A DNA stretch of 64,000 bases from Marisediminitalea aggregata (GCF_900129565.1 NZ_FQWD01000001.1:62001-126000); one strand, 5' to 3'. Counted from the stretch's first letter, positions 19,316-28,736 are shown. The notes: a model not told the origin generated them from the letters alone. Translations and numbers: made by a program.

Positions 19316-20461
19316 ATGTCCGAGTTACAATCGATAGATCTTTACAAGTTGGTAGACGATATCAAGGCTTGGGCCAATGCGCTAGGTTTTCAGCAGGTTG
19401 GCATTAGCGATATTGATCTGAGTCAGCACGAGGCTGCCTTGCAATCATGGCTGGATAACCAGTATCACGGCGACATGGCCTTTATGGCCAATCACGGCAT
19501 GAAGCGTGCGCGACCCGTTGAACTGGTGCCCGGTACATTGCGGGTAATTTCGGTACGCATGGATTACCTCCCTCCCGACGCATCGTTTGCCAAACACCTG
19601 AATAATCCGGATATCGGGTATATCTCCCGCTACGCACTGGGCCGTGACTACCATAAGGTACTGCGCAGTAAATTAAAAAAACTGGGGGAAAAAATTCAGG
19701 CCGAACTGGCAGATACCCAGTTTCGCCCTTTTGTAGACTCAGCCCCGGTGCTTGAACATGCCATTGCCGAAAAAGCCGGTATTGGCTGGACGGGTAAACA
19801 CAGCCTTACTCTGAACAAACAGGCCGGTTCGTGGTTTTTTCTTGGCGAGTTGTTTATTAACCTGCCGCTGCCGGTCGATGAACCTACTTCCGAAGAACAT
19901 TGCGGCACTTGCACGGCCTGCATGACTATTTGTCCTACTCAGGCCATTGTTGCGCCCTATGTTGTAGATGCCCGGCGCTGCATTTCTTACCTAACCATTG
20001 AATATGACGGTGTGATCCCTGAGGTATTTCGCGAGCCCATGGGAAACCGCCTTTACGGCTGTGATGACTGCCAGCTTATCTGCCCGTGGAACCGGTACGC
20101 GCCTCTCACCGACGAAGCAGACTTTCACCCGCGGAAGGTATTACATGGCCAGAGCCTGGCAACACTGTTCAGTTGGGATGAAGCCACGTTTTTGCGCAAT
20201 ACCGAAGGGTCGCCGATCCGCCGGATTGGTTATACGAAATGGCGTCGTAATGTAAGCGTGGCAATTGGCAATGCCTCATACGACGAACACTATATTCACT
20301 TGCTTACTGAAGCACTGCCTGACGCCTGCGAGATATTGCGCCCCCATTTAGAATGGGCGTTAGAAAGACAGCAACAGAAGAACGGCGATGCGCTTAGCAG
20401 GCCACGCCAGATAACCCGGCTGGTGAGAACAATAGAGAAAGGATTACCGCGCGACGCCTGA
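19316..20461 (+). CDS. queG: Epoxyqueuosine reductase QueG
   Basis: Cobalamin- and Fe-S-dependent enzyme reducing epoxyqueuosine to queuosine in tRNA, 381 residues. N-terminal LGFQQVGISDIDL, cobalamin-binding region with YALGRDYHKVLRSKLKKLG and DSAPVLEHAIAEKAGIGW, and two 4Fe-4S sets: CGTCTACMTICPTQAI and YGCDDCQLICPWNR. C-terminal HEAT-like helices (RRNVSVAIGNA). Start: ATG 19316 gives MSELQSIDLY, aligning with known QueG; the GTG at 19310 would add two residues. Confidence 0.97.
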   Translation: MSELQSIDLYKLVDDIKAWANALGFQQVGISDIDLSQHEAALQSWLDNQYHGDMAFMANHGMKRARPVELVPGTLRVISVRMDYLPPDASFAKHLNNPDIGYISRYALGRDYHKVLRSKLKKLGEKIQAELADTQFRPFVDSAPVLEHAIAEKAGIGWTGKHSLTLNKQAGSWFFLGELFINLPLPVDEPTSEEHCGTCTACMTICPTQAIVAPYVVDARRCISYLTIEYDGVIPEVFREPMGNRLYGCDDCQLICPWNRYAPLTDEADFHPRKVLHGQSLATLFSWDEATFLRNTEGSPIRRIGYTKWRRNVSVAIGNASYDEHYIHLLTEALPDACEILRPHLEWALERQQQKNGDALSRPRQITRLVRTIEKGLPRDA

Positions 20462-20462
20462 T

Positions 20463-20493
20463 GGCGTAGCCTTGTATGATACGTTGCTACGCC
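20463..20493. terminator. Hairpin between convergent queG and hemE
   Basis: An 8-bp perfect stem (GGCGTAGC / GCTACGCC) with a 15-base loop fills the gap between the two converging genes. No T-run follows on either strand, so it is a possible terminator or RNA-end stabiliser only. Confidence 0.4.
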
Positions 20494-20512
20494 TCAGACA
20501 CCAGGTGCAGAA

Positions 20513-21604
20513 TTACTTATGGTAAGGCTTACTCAGGCGGTGTACCGCTTCAACGAACACGCCGGCGTGCTCAGGTGGCACATCCAGATGAATGCCGTGG
20601 CCCAGGTTAAACACGTGTCCTGTGCCTTCTCCGAATCCAGCCAGAATATCAGCGACTTCCTGCTCGATACGTGCCGGCTGCGCATACAACATTGACGGGT
20701 CCATGTTGCCCTGCAGCGCGACTTTGTCGCCTACACGTGCCTTTGCATCGGCAATATCAATGGTCCAGTCCAGGCCTACCGCATCACAGCCTGTTGCAGC
20801 AATCGCTTCCAGCCACATACCACCGTTTTTAGTAAACAGCGTAACTGGTATCTTGCGGCCTTCGCTTTCACGTGTCAGGCCATCAACAATCTTGTGCATG
20901 TACTGCAATGAGAATTCTTTGTAATCACGAGGAGACAACACGCCGCCCCAGGTGTCGAAAATCATCACTGACTGCGCACCGGCTGCAATTTGCGCATTCA
21001 GGTAAGACGTAACAGAGTCAGCCAGTACTGAAAGTAATGCATGCAGGGTCTGAGGATCGCTAAACGCCATTTTCTTGATCTTGGTGAAAGCTTTACTTGA
21101 GCCGCCTTCTACCATGTATGTCGCCAATGTCCATGGACTGCCTGAGAATCCAATCAACGGTACGTCACCTTTTAATTCGCGACGAATAGTGCGCACGGCG
21201 TTCATGACATATTGCAGTTCGCCTTCTGGATCCGGTACACCCAGTTTGTCGACGTCAGCCTTGCTTTCAATTGGATTTTTAAAGCGCGGACCTTCGCCGG
21301 TTTCAAAATACAAACCCAGGCCCATGGCATCAGGGATAGTCAGAATATCTGAAAACAGTATGGCGGCGTCCAGCGGAAAACGACGCAGCGGCTGCAGAGT
21401 GACCTCGCATGCAAGCTCAGCATTTTTGCACAGCGACATAAAGTCACCGGCTTCGGCCCGTGTAGCTTTATATTCTGGTAAATAACGACCAGCCTGGCGC
21501 ATCATCCACACCGGTGTCATATCTACCGGTTGCTTTAACAATGCGCGAAGGTAACGGTCGTTTTTTAAGGCTGGGCGTTCAACTGTGCCACTCGAATCTG
21601 CCAT
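20513..21604 (-). CDS. hemE: Uroporphyrinogen decarboxylase
   Basis: Decarboxylates uroporphyrinogen III to coproporphyrinogen III in haem synthesis; soluble homodimer, 363 residues. Seen: [19 protein letters not shown], then [15 protein letters not shown] (substrate-binding loop with Arg), [13 protein letters not shown] with the catalytic Asp, [27 protein letters not shown], and [14 protein letters not shown] with the C-terminal His. ATG 21604 was preferred over the upstream TTG at 21616 because [13 protein letters not shown] is a typical start. Convergent with queG. Confidence 0.97.
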   Translation of the reverse strand: MADSSGTVERPALKNDRYLRALLKQPVDMTPVWMMRQAGRYLPEYKATRAEAGDFMSLCKNAELACEVTLQPLRRFPLDAAILFSDILTIPDAMGLGLYFETGEGPRFKNPIESKADVDKLGVPDPEGELQYVMNAVRTIRRELKGDVPLIGFSGSPWTLATYMVEGGSSKAFTKIKKMAFSDPQTLHALLSVLADSVTSYLNAQIAAGAQSVMIFDTWGGVLSPRDYKEFSLQYMHKIVDGLTRESEGRKIPVTLFTKNGGMWLEAIAATGCDAVGLDWTIDIADAKARVGDKVALQGNMDPSMLYAQPARIEQEVADILAGFGEGTGHVFNLGHGIHLDVPPEHAGVFVEAVHRLSKPYHK

Positions 21605-21712
21605 GCTTATCCCCAAATACTGAAATGGATACTGAAATTGGCGGCGAGTATAGCAAGAATTCCGTTTTCATGGGTAAAAATGAAATCGATGCACGTGATT
21701 GAAAGAATTAAC

Positions 21713-21741
21713 TTGATTTATGTCAAACTTAAAGTTAACAT
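21713..21741 (+). promoter_or_regulatory. Candidate sigma-70 promoter for a small RNA
   Basis: TTGATT at 21713-21718, 17-base spacer, TAACAT at 21736-21741. It points to an orphan terminator about 55-80 bases downstream with no ORF between. Confidence 0.3.
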
Positions 21742-21748
21742 TCTGTTC

Positions 21749-21822
21749 ACAAATTAAAGAAGCTCGTTTACGGGCCCTCGCTAAACCATTCCTAACCTCG
21801 CCTCGGCGAGGTTTTTTATTGC
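21749..21822 (+). ncRNA. Candidate Hfq-type small RNA
   Basis: A possible transcript of about 70-75 nucleotides between the candidate promoter at 21713 and a strong plus-strand terminator at 21794-21817. The stretch is not part of any supported ORF; flanking genes hemE and the transporter both run on the minus strand, so the terminator serves neither. A stem with an eight-base U-rich tail is the usual 3' end of Hfq-binding small RNAs, and hfq is in this window. No known sRNA sequence is recognised. The call is inference from promoter and terminator only. Confidence 0.3.
21794..21817 (+). terminator. Orphan rho-independent terminator
   Basis: Perfect 8-bp stem AACCTCGC / GCGAGGTT with CTCG loop followed by TTTT at 21814-21817 (six Ts in a row including the stem end). 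Orientation is plus strand only. Confidence 0.85.
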
Positions 21823-21914
21823 CTGAAATCAGGGACTGATCACTGACACAAACGTAAAGTATGTCAGCAACCAGACTCATAAACGCCAGCTAGCGCCGCC
21901 TGCCTTTCCCATTG

Positions 21915-23360
21915 TTATTTACCCGAAAAAAGTAACTCTGTCTGTTTCGCTACTGTGGAAAATTCGAAGCGTTTACTTACCGGTAGCAGCAATAAAACCA
22001 GTGACACGACCACCGGCACAAAGGTGGCAAGCAAGAAGGCTTCATATAAATGTAGCGCGGCCTCGCCCGGCAGAGGGAAGAAAAATAACCCGGCAACGAT
22101 GCCGCTCAGAATGCCAATAATGGCCTGATAACTTTGATACCGCTGACTGTAAAAGCCGAAAAACACCGGAAATGCAGCAGCACAACACAATAGATCAGCC
22201 AGCAGAAATAAATACAGAATACTCAGTCCTTGTGACGCCACATACAGCGCAATCATAGACAGGATTACCAGCAAATAGCGGCATATCACTTTAAGTTCGC
22301 TGGCATTCATGCGAGGAAACACGCGACGGAGATCGACAATAAACAAGCTGTTGAGACCACTAATTGTAGAGTCTGCACTACTCATGATTAGCGCCAGCCC
22401 GAACAGGATTATGCCGACTATCAGCCAGTACGGCGCTTCGTTCAGCACTATGGTAAACAGTGCAGTTGACCCGTCTCCGGGCAGACTCAACCCAACAAAA
22501 GCCAGACCGAACAGCCCCATTGCCGCAATAACCGGGAAGCTCAACAGCCCGCTGAACACAAAACCTTTGAGCAGGGTCCGACTGTTCCTGGCAGCAAATA
22601 TGCGTTGCCAGGTGCCCTGGTAAAACAAGCCCGTTAAACCGACGGCCAGAAAAAACGTGATACCGGTTTCCAGCCCCTGGGTGTCGAAAGGATTTAGTAG
22701 TTGTGGGGCTTTTTCCATCAAGCCATCGAAAACCGGTTTCATGCCTCCCGTGTACTGCCACCCGAACAGAAGCAGAATCGCAATGAATGGCAAGATCACC
22801 AACAACTGAATCCGGTCAGTAAAAATAGATACCTTCAAGCCGCCGCCCAGGGTATACGCCAGTGTCGCAACCATCACAATACTGGCCGTGATCCAAAGCG
22901 GTATAGGTGCGACCAGGGCGACAAGCTGCGCAATACCCGTAAGGCCCGCGGTCAGCCCAATAAACATGTAAAACAGCATGATAAACGACACAAATCCATA
23001 CACACCATTGCCGTATCGCACACGCACAAACTCAGTTAATGCATAGCCATTCGGCATGATCCGGCGTAGTCTCACGCCCAGCGGAACCATAAGAAAGGAC
23101 GGCGCTAATGTACCCAGTGCATAGCCGGCTATCGCACCAACGCCCCCCCAAACCGCCGATTCAGCGGGGCCAAACAATATCCAGGTGCCCATTGTGGTAG
23201 CCAGTAAGGTGGCAAACGTCGCCTGACTCCCCTGACTATTTCGGGCCACAATAAAATCATCGAGTGTGCCCTGATGTTTGCCGTTGTAGTACAGGCCCAG
23301 TACCGCATAGAGCCCGGCAAATACAACCAGCCATAAAATTACAGTCGTGCTATCAAGCAT
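21915..23360 (-). CDS. Sodium:solute symporter, probable thiamine-precursor (HMP) transporter, ThiV-like
   Basis: Sodium/solute symporter (SSS) family, 481 residues with about 13 membrane segments. Seen: TLDDFIVARNSQGSQATFAT near the N-terminus, LLATTMGTWILFGPAESAVW, VRLRRIMPNGYALTEFVRVR, and IMSSADSTISGLNSLFIVDL, the conserved SSS signature. It is the last gene of the TPP-riboswitch operon, 49 bases after tenA. SSS transporters in TPP-regulated operons next to tenA have been predicted to import hydroxymethylpyrimidine (HMP) or a related precursor and are called ThiV. The substrate here is inferred from that context. Confidence 0.85.
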   Translation of the reverse strand: MLDSTTVILWLVVFAGLYAVLGLYYNGKHQGTLDDFIVARNSQGSQATFATLLATTMGTWILFGPAESAVWGGVGAIAGYALGTLAPSFLMVPLGVRLRRIMPNGYALTEFVRVRYGNGVYGFVSFIMLFYMFIGLTAGLTGIAQLVALVAPIPLWITASIVMVATLAYTLGGGLKVSIFTDRIQLLVILPFIAILLLFGWQYTGGMKPVFDGLMEKAPQLLNPFDTQGLETGITFFLAVGLTGLFYQGTWQRIFAARNSRTLLKGFVFSGLLSFPVIAAMGLFGLAFVGLSLPGDGSTALFTIVLNEAPYWLIVGIILFGLALIMSSADSTISGLNSLFIVDLRRVFPRMNASELKVICRYLLVILSMIALYVASQGLSILYLFLLADLLCCAAAFPVFFGFYSQRYQSYQAIIGILSGIVAGLFFFPLPGEAALHLYEAFLLATFVPVVVSLVLLLLPVSKRFEFSTVAKQTELLFSGK

Positions 23361-23409
23361 ATATCTATCCTTGTGTCCTTTCGGTCCGCAGGCAACAGCC
23401 AGTGCAGAG

Positions 23410-24123
23410 CTATTTGACGGCTTTTAAGCCCATTCCCCAAAACGCCGACTCCAGTTCCACCGCTTTGGTAAAGCGGGCCTGCATGGCTGACCAACGCGGC
23501 GAGCTGGTTGGTTCGTTGCCAACCCGTCGCTCAATTGCAAGATCAACGAGATGCCCGACTTTCACGCACACGTCCTGAAACTTGTCACCGCTGTAGGTTG
23601 CGATCCATTTTTCATAGGGGTGTCCAACATAGTTTGCATCCTTCAGCAGCAGGCCAATTTCGCCATAACCAAAAGCACAGGGAGCAAGTGCCAGAATCAA
23701 ATCGAGGAAATCCCCCTGCAGCCCGGAGTCCAGCACATAACGTGTATATGCAATCGTCTCCAAATCTTCCTTGGCATTGAAGACGGTCTGCTCATCAATA
23801 CCCTGTGCGGCGCAGGTTTCGATATGCAGGGAAAATTCATGATTGATCAGCGAATCCACGGTCGCGGCGCATAACCGCATTTCTTCGGGCGACTCCGCTT
23901 TAACGACCCCCAGGGCCCAGGCACGGGCGTAATGCACCAAATAAACATAATCCTGAATCATGTAATGCAAAAAGGCGGGTTGCGGCAAAGAGCCATCGCG
24001 TAAACCCTGTACAAATGGGTGGCCGACGTAGGCTTGCCATTCATCAATACATCCCTCACGCATGAGTGAAAAAGTGCGACCGTAGTTCGGCAGTTCAGGT
24101 AACGTTGTCATAGTCAGTTCCAT
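23410..24123 (-). CDS. tenA: TenA family aminopyrimidine aminohydrolase / thiaminase II
   Basis: Salvages the pyrimidine half of degraded thiamine by converting aminomethyl- to hydroxymethyl-pyrimidine. About 237 residues. Features of TenA: HPFVQGLRDGSLPQPAFLHY, MIQDYVYLVHYARAWALG (pyrimidine-binding Asp/Tyr), the catalytic-type Cys in ALAPCAFGYGEIGLLL, and a C-terminal Glu in VELESAFWGMGL. This is the Cys-containing class. A second in-frame ATG at 24111, with GGAA before it, is an alternative start. It lies between thiF and the transporter; the pair suggests import and reuse of pyrimidine fragments. Confidence 0.93.
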   Translation of the reverse strand: MELTMTTLPELPNYGRTFSLMREGCIDEWQAYVGHPFVQGLRDGSLPQPAFLHYMIQDYVYLVHYARAWALGVVKAESPEEMRLCAATVDSLINHEFSLHIETCAAQGIDEQTVFNAKEDLETIAYTRYVLDSGLQGDFLDLILALAPCAFGYGEIGLLLKDANYVGHPYEKWIATYSGDKFQDVCVKVGHLVDLAIERRVGNEPTSSPRWSAMQARFTKAVELESAFWGMGLKAVK

Positions 24124-24159
24124 TATTGTTACGTTTTTACAGAGAGAAAAAGCGTGTTG

Positions 24160-25146
24160 TTACAAAGGGGTATTACCCATCGCCATCAGGCGAATATCGC
24201 CTTGCCAGTAGGTTTGTAATAACCGGGCGGCACGCCACGCCGTTAAACCGGTTCTACACACAATGACTGCGCGCTTGTGCGCGTCGGGCTTATATTGCCG
24301 GGTTCTGAAATCATCCAGTGAGAAGTGCTGTACGATTGCGTCAGATTGGCGCGACGTTTCAGTCATGCCATCACGTACATCCACCACCCAATCTTCTTGT
24401 GTTATATCCCGAGGGCTGATGAAGGTCAGTGCATCCTGCGTTGGTGGCTCACTGGCGGAATCGAACCGGAAACCACTTTGCTGCAGATTCTTCAAATCCA
24501 CCGATAGCAATTGTCCAACGGGACTCGGCTCTATGGCCAGCAAGGTATTCAGCGCAAATTGAGCTTGCAGGCAGCCCAGTACGCCAACAACCGGTCCCAT
24601 TACACCGGCAGATGTACAGCTTTGTGCCTGAGCAGGCAGATCCGGGAACACTGCGCGTAGGGAAGGCCTGGTGCCGCAGAAGCCGCCCACATAGCCTGCA
24701 AACGCCAGTACAGACGCGGATATCAAAGGCGTTCGTGTGCGCATACAGGCGTCAGACAAGGTATAACTCACCGCAAAACTATCGGCACAATCCAGAACGA
24801 TGTCAGCTTGATCACACAGCTTGTCTGCGTCTTCGGGACTCAAAGCACTAAAGTGAGTCTTCACCTCAAGGGCAGCATTGTGCTGAGAAATCCAGTCCCG
24901 GGCACAGGCGACTTTCGGGTTGCCAATATCAGCTTCCTTGTACAATACCTGACGGTGTAAATTTGACTCTGACACGGTATCCGGGTCTATCAGGGTCATT
25001 TTGCCGACTCCGGCCCCCGCTAAATAAGGCAGGGCAGCGCAGCCCAATCCTCCCACCCCAACAATCAGTACGTGGGCGTTTTCCAGACGCAGCTGGCCGC
25101 TATTCCCGATTTCAGGTAAGCAGGTTTGTCGTGTATAGCGGTTCAC
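24160..25146 (-). CDS. thiF: ThiF-type adenylyltransferase with C-terminal rhodanese domain
   Basis: Activates the C-terminal Gly-Gly of ThiS for thiazole sulfur transfer. The E1-like domain shows RYTRQTCLPEIG, VLIVGVGGLGCAALPYLAGA (ATP loop), LIDPDTVSESNLHRQVLY and the catalytic-Cys segment SCTSAGVMGPVVG. No zinc CxxC pairs were found. Residues about 245-328 form a rhodanese module with VVDVRDG and the active Cys in VIVCRTGLTAWRAARLL, which could supply the persulfide in cis. Start chosen: GTG 25146, with GGAGG seven bases before it and a GTGA overlap with the thiE stop; ATG 25164 has no ribosome site. Confidence 0.93.
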   Translation of the reverse strand: MNRYTRQTCLPEIGNSGQLRLENAHVLIVGVGGLGCAALPYLAGAGVGKMTLIDPDTVSESNLHRQVLYKEADIGNPKVACARDWISQHNAALEVKTHFSALSPEDADKLCDQADIVLDCADSFAVSYTLSDACMRTRTPLISASVLAFAGYVGGFCGTRPSLRAVFPDLPAQAQSCTSAGVMGPVVGVLGCLQAQFALNTLLAIEPSPVGQLLSVDLKNLQQSGFRFDSASEPPTQDALTFISPRDITQEDWVVDVRDGMTETSRQSDAIVQHFSLDDFRTRQYKPDAHKRAVIVCRTGLTAWRAARLLQTYWQGDIRLMAMGNTPL

Positions 25147-25745
25147 GAACAGGCCTCCAGCCATTGTTTCACGCGTAACGCAGGATCAGCGTGTAAGGTA
25201 ATGTCAGTGACCGCCGCGACGATATCGGCACCGACTGAAAACGCCAAAGCCGCTCTGTCTACAGACATACCGCCAATCGCCACCAGCGGCACATCACCGA
25301 CCAGGGCTTTCCACTCGGCAACCCGGTCCAGGCCTTGCTCATGCCACTTCATTTTTTTCAGAATAGTGGGATAAACCGGCCCTAGGGCAACGTAGTCCGG
25401 CGACAATGCCAGCGCGCGTTTTAGTTCCTGGTGATCATGGGTACTGATGCCAAGGCGTAATCCCGCTGCCCGAATCGCATCAATGTCTGCCGTATCCAGA
25501 TCTTCCTGCCCCAGGTGCACCCACTCACAACCCATCGACATAGCCAACTGCCAGTAATCGTTAATAATCAGTGTGCAATTGTGCTGACGGCAGACCGCCT
25601 GGGATCGCCGAATATGTTGCGCAATGTCATCCTCGGGCAGATCTTTTATTCTCAGTTGAACCAGCTTAATGCCAAGTGGCACCAGCCGTTCAATCCAGTC
25701 TGCGCTATCAAAAATGGGGTAAAACGAACTCAGTGTTTTTGTCAT
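25143..25745 (-). CDS. thiE: Thiamine-phosphate synthase
   Basis: Joins HMP-pyrophosphate and thiazole phosphate to thiamine phosphate. 200 residues, TIM barrel. Seen: LVQLRIKDLPEDD, LIINDYWQLA, WVHLGQEDLDTADI, GLRLGISTHDHQEL, YVALGPVYPTILKKM and PLVAIGGMSVDRAA, all phosphate- and pyrimidine-binding motifs of ThiE. It is three bases downstream of thiG and overlaps thiF. A TenI-type isomerase is the alternative but the VxxGxxYPTxxKK and HLGQED motifs favour ThiE. Confidence 0.94.
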   Translation of the reverse strand: MTKTLSSFYPIFDSADWIERLVPLGIKLVQLRIKDLPEDDIAQHIRRSQAVCRQHNCTLIINDYWQLAMSMGCEWVHLGQEDLDTADIDAIRAAGLRLGISTHDHQELKRALALSPDYVALGPVYPTILKKMKWHEQGLDRVAEWKALVGDVPLVAIGGMSVDRAALAFSVGADIVAAVTDITLHADPALRVKQWLEACS

Positions 25746-25748
25746 GAA

Positions 25749-26525
25749 TTAACTCAGCTCTGCCTGACCAAACAAAGGCGTAGACGGACATGCCAGATCA
25801 CGAGGTTCCATGGGCACGGCCGACGCCGCTAACTGACCAGCGTCAATGGCCTTTGCAAACGCTTCAGCCATTTGCGCAGGGTTGCCAGCTTTAGCGACTG
25901 CGGTATTCAGCAGGATGGCGTCCATGCCAAGCTCCATAGCCTGAGCAGCCTGGCTTGGCAAACCCAGTCCCGCATCAATAACAAGGGGAATTTCCGGGAA
26001 GTGGGCACGCAGGGCGCGTAAGCCGAATACATTGTTGAGTCCCATACCAGACCCAATGGGCGCCCCCCAGGGCATCAGCACTTCACATCCGAGGCTGACC
26101 AGTTTGTCGGCGACCACCAGATCTTCGGTGGTGTAGGGGAACACCTGAAAACCGTCCTCAATCAGAATACGGGCGGCATCCACCAGGCCAAAAATGTCCG
26201 GCTGCAGCGTATCTTCCTCACCAATGACTTCAAGCTTGATCCAGCTTGTATTAAAGACTTCCCGCGCCATATGCGCCGTAGTAACTGCTTCCTTAACACT
26301 GTGACACCCTGCGGTATTGGGCAGGATTTTCACATTCAGCGACTGCACAAGCTGCCAAAAGTCCTGTCCGGCTTTATTTGTGCTTGCCTCCCTGCGCAGT
26401 GATACCGTTGCAACACTGGCTTTGCTGCGGGCAAATGCATCCGCAAGTATGGCCGGCGACGGGTACTGAGCGGTACCCAGCATGAGCGGAGACGACAGTG
26501 ACGTGCCATAAAAGGTTTTGGTCAT
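25749..26525 (-). CDS. thiG: Thiazole synthase ThiG
   Basis: Forms the thiazole phosphate ring from DXP, dehydroglycine and ThiS-thiocarboxylate. 258 residues. Conserved parts: [19 protein letters not shown], then VSLRREAS, the Schiff-base Lys region [55 protein letters not shown] and [19 protein letters not shown] with [22 protein letters not shown] 26525 is preceded by AAGGAGG at eight bases; an upstream in-frame start at 26561 lies inside thiS and is not needed. Confidence 0.98.
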   Translation of the reverse strand: MTKTFYGTSLSSPLMLGTAQYPSPAILADAFARSKASVATVSLRREASTNKAGQDFWQLVQSLNVKILPNTAGCHSVKEAVTTAHMAREVFNTSWIKLEVIGEEDTLQPDIFGLVDAARILIEDGFQVFPYTTEDLVVADKLVSLGCEVLMPWGAPIGSGMGLNNVFGLRALRAHFPEIPLVIDAGLGLPSQAAQAMELGMDAILLNTAVAKAGNPAQMAEAFAKAIDAGQLAASAVPMEPRDLACPSTPLFGQAELS

Positions 26526-26529
26526 CGCG

Positions 26530-26730
26530 TTATCCTCCTTGCATCGGGGCGAGAATTTCAACTTTGTCGCCGGTTTTCAGCAACGACGTACCACGACTGT
26601 GCTGGGCAACAAATTCACCATTTACTGCGGTAGCGACAACCGCATTTTCATAACCCAGTTCAATAAGCAATGCTGCAAGATTGTCTGACTGGCACAGCAC
26701 CGGCGTACTGTTGACTAGAATATCTTTCAT
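26530..26730 (-). CDS. thiS: Sulfur carrier protein ThiS
   Basis: Ubiquitin-like carrier whose C-terminal Gly-Gly is adenylated by ThiF and thiocarboxylated. 66 residues ending [24 protein letters not shown] and [12 protein letters not shown] are typical of the family. ATG 26730 was chosen; the longer in-frame ORF from 26778 overlaps thiO and adds 16 unconserved residues. The gene sits between thiO (7 bases upstream) and thiG (4 bases downstream). Confidence 0.97.
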   Translation of the reverse strand: MKDILVNSTPVLCQSDNLAALLIELGYENAVVATAVNGEFVAQHSRGTSLLKTGDKVEILAPMQGG

Positions 26731-26737
26731 AACGTAC

Positions 26738-27751
26738 TTAACTCTCAGGGTTGATTGTGAGCCACTCGGGCTCTTCATTGTGTATCAGGTAGTTAGCCAC
26801 CATTTCTGCCAGAGCCGGGGCCAGTAAAAAGCCGTGTCGGTACAGGCCATTTGCGCGAATGACGTTGCCACAGCGATGTATCTGAGGGAGGTTGTTGCTG
26901 AAGGCCGGACGACTATCGACACCGATTTCAAGAATGTCGGCCTCTGCAAAACAAGGGCTGATAGCGTAGGCCGCATTCAGCAGCGCCATGACCGAGCGCA
27001 CCGTGGGGTGCGAGCTGGCTTCGCTTTCAATTTGTGTTGCGCCCAGCATAAAAACGCCATCGCCGCGGGGCACAATGTATAAGGGAATGCGCGGATGAAG
27101 CAGACGAATAGGCCGCTGAAACTGTAATTCAGGGCATTTCAGGATCAGCATTTCGCCCTTTACACCGCGCAGACCATGCACATCTGGCCGCGCCTTGGTG
27201 CCGCGGCAGTCGATAACTGTGCCCTCGGTGGCCAGCGCTGCTATATCCGCATCGTCAACCATAAAGTGAACGCCCTTTTCGGCGAGTTGCTGACGCAGTG
27301 TTTGAATAGCGTGTCTCGGGGCAAGATGTGCTTCATCGGCATAGTACAGGCCCTGAGTAAAGCGATTCTCCAGGTCTGGTTCCAGCGCATTGATTTGCGC
27401 TTCATTCACTGGCTGAAACGCAGACGTAAGCTGAGCAAACCGGCGTAATTCAGCCCGGTCGCGCGGCATAGCCAGTACCAGCGTACCTTTGCGATGTACC
27501 AATTGCGTGTGCTTTTGCCACCAGTCGGCGGCTTTGCTGCCGAGCCGAACAACCGGTTCTTCTGCGCTTTCTGACTCACAATACGGCGCCAGCATTCCGC
27601 CTGCCCACCAACTGCAAGACTGTGGACCCGGCTCGGGCGCACGGTCGATGATCTGAGGAATAATCCCGCGACTTACCAGTTCCGTCGCAATGGTCAAGCC
27701 TGCCACACCAGCCCCGACAAGGGTGACTCGGGAAATATCAGGCTTCGCCAT
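26738..27751 (-). CDS. thiO: Glycine oxidase ThiO
   Basis: FAD-dependent enzyme that oxidises glycine to the dehydroglycine used by ThiG; the aerobic, oxygen-dependent counterpart of ThiH. 337 residues. Dinucleotide motif VTLVGAGVAGLTIATELVSRG at the N-terminus, CSWWAGGMLAPYCE, a DAO-type core and C-terminal GLYRHGFLLAPALAEMV with the FAD-contacting Gly/His. The choice of thiO over thiH fits an aerobic marine bacterium. It overlaps thiD by 14 bases. Confidence 0.95.
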   Translation of the reverse strand: MAKPDISRVTLVGAGVAGLTIATELVSRGIIPQIIDRAPEPGPQSCSWWAGGMLAPYCESESAEEPVVRLGSKAADWWQKHTQLVHRKGTLVLAMPRDRAELRRFAQLTSAFQPVNEAQINALEPDLENRFTQGLYYADEAHLAPRHAIQTLRQQLAEKGVHFMVDDADIAALATEGTVIDCRGTKARPDVHGLRGVKGEMLILKCPELQFQRPIRLLHPRIPLYIVPRGDGVFMLGATQIESEASSHPTVRSVMALLNAAYAISPCFAEADILEIGVDSRPAFSNNLPQIHRCGNVIRANGLYRHGFLLAPALAEMVANYLIHNEEPEWLTINPES

Positions 27752-28559
27752 GCTGACCCCACATGTGGTGAAAGTGATGTACCGGGCCGTGTCCCTGCCC
27801 TATTTGTAATGTGTCGGCCTGAATGATGGCCTCATGCAGGTAGGCATTAGATGCTGTCACGGCTTGCGCCATAGACATGCCTTTGGCCAGACAAGCGGCG
27901 ATGCTGCTCGAATAAGTGCAACCTGTTCCGTGCGTATTGGTGGTCGCGATTCGGGGGGTATCAAGCGTTATGACTTGCTCATCTTGCAGCAGCAATAAAT
28001 CTGAACAAACGTCTTCGGTGCCATGACCACCTTTGATCAGCACATTTTTAGCTCCCAGCGACAACAAATTGCTTGCCTGTAAAACAACAGGCATGGCGGT
28101 GCTAGAATCACCCAGCAAGGCTGCGGCCTCGGGTAAATTAGGAGTCAGTAAATCGACGCGCGGGATCAGTGCGGATTTTAACGCGCTTACCGCGTCTTCC
28201 TGTAATAACCGGTCGCCGGATTTGGCTACCATCACCGGGTCCAGTACAACCAGCCCCTTGAAGTCACGAATGGCATTGGCGACGGCTTCAATGAGCGAGG
28301 ACGAAAACAACATGCCTATTTTTATAACGTCCACCTCGATGTCCGATAGCACGGCGTCGATTTGCTTGGTAACGACATCAATGGGAATAGGGTGAACGGC
28401 AGTGACATGCTGCGTGTTTTGCGCCGTAACGGCGGTAATTACGCTGGCCCCGTAAACGCCGTGGGCAGAAAAGGCTTTGAGATCGGCCTGGATACCCGCG
28501 CCCCCGCCACTGTCGGAGCCTGCGATGGTTAATGCGATAGGTGTTGATTGTGTTGTCAT
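27738..28559 (-). CDS. thiD: Hydroxymethylpyrimidine/phosphomethylpyrimidine kinase
   Basis: Phosphorylates HMP twice for thiamine synthesis and is also the entry point for salvaged HMP. 273 residues, ribokinase fold. [71 protein letters not shown] and [20 protein letters not shown] (anion hole and catalytic Asp region) are intact. First gene of the riboswitch operon; no thiC is present in the operon, so HMP must come from a distant thiC or from import. Confidence 0.97.
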   Translation of the reverse strand: MTTQSTPIALTIAGSDSGGGAGIQADLKAFSAHGVYGASVITAVTAQNTQHVTAVHPIPIDVVTKQIDAVLSDIEVDVIKIGMLFSSSLIEAVANAIRDFKGLVVLDPVMVAKSGDRLLQEDAVSALKSALIPRVDLLTPNLPEAAALLGDSSTAMPVVLQASNLLSLGAKNVLIKGGHGTEDVCSDLLLLQDEQVITLDTPRIATTNTHGTGCTYSSSIAACLAKGMSMAQAVTASNAYLHEAIIQADTLQIGQGHGPVHHFHHMWGQHGEA

Positions 28560-28631
28560 CTATATCACCAGAAAAACTGAGCGACATAGGAAAAGAATGC
28601 GGGATCGCACGCAAGGAGACACGTGTGATCT

Positions 28632-28727
28632 TATCCGTTCCCTACGCCGATACTAATCGGATCAGGTTCACCGGGTTGATAGACACTATCTCTCAGCCAA
28701 AGCCGTAGCAAAGGCACCCCGACGGAA
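28632..28727 (-). promoter_or_regulatory. TPP riboswitch (THI box)
   Basis: Read on the minus strand it carries the conserved thi-box elements: GGGGTGCC, GGCTGAGA, the 3' core ACCTGATCCG and GTATCGGCGTAGGGAA. The P1 stem pairs TCCGT near 28726 with ACGGA near 28634. Binding of thiamine pyrophosphate would repress the operon. The leader from the riboswitch to the thiD ATG is about 72 bases. A weak short hairpin followed by TTCTTTT near 28597-28610 is a possible expression platform, but translational control cannot be excluded. Confidence 0.97.
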
Positions 28728-28736
28728 TGTGCAAAA

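Noticed and set aside
21668-21880. 70-codon minus-strand ORF between hemE and the transporter
   Set aside because: Composition is unlike a protein, no ribosome site, and it runs antisense through a clear plus-strand terminator.
23410-24123. Haem oxygenase-like reading of the tenA gene
   Set aside because: TenA shares the fold, but the Cys motif and thiamine operon context make TenA the clear call.
28560-28631. Intrinsic terminator as riboswitch expression platform
   Set aside because: Only a 4-bp TGCG/CGCA stem before TTCTTTT; too weak to call as a separate terminator.
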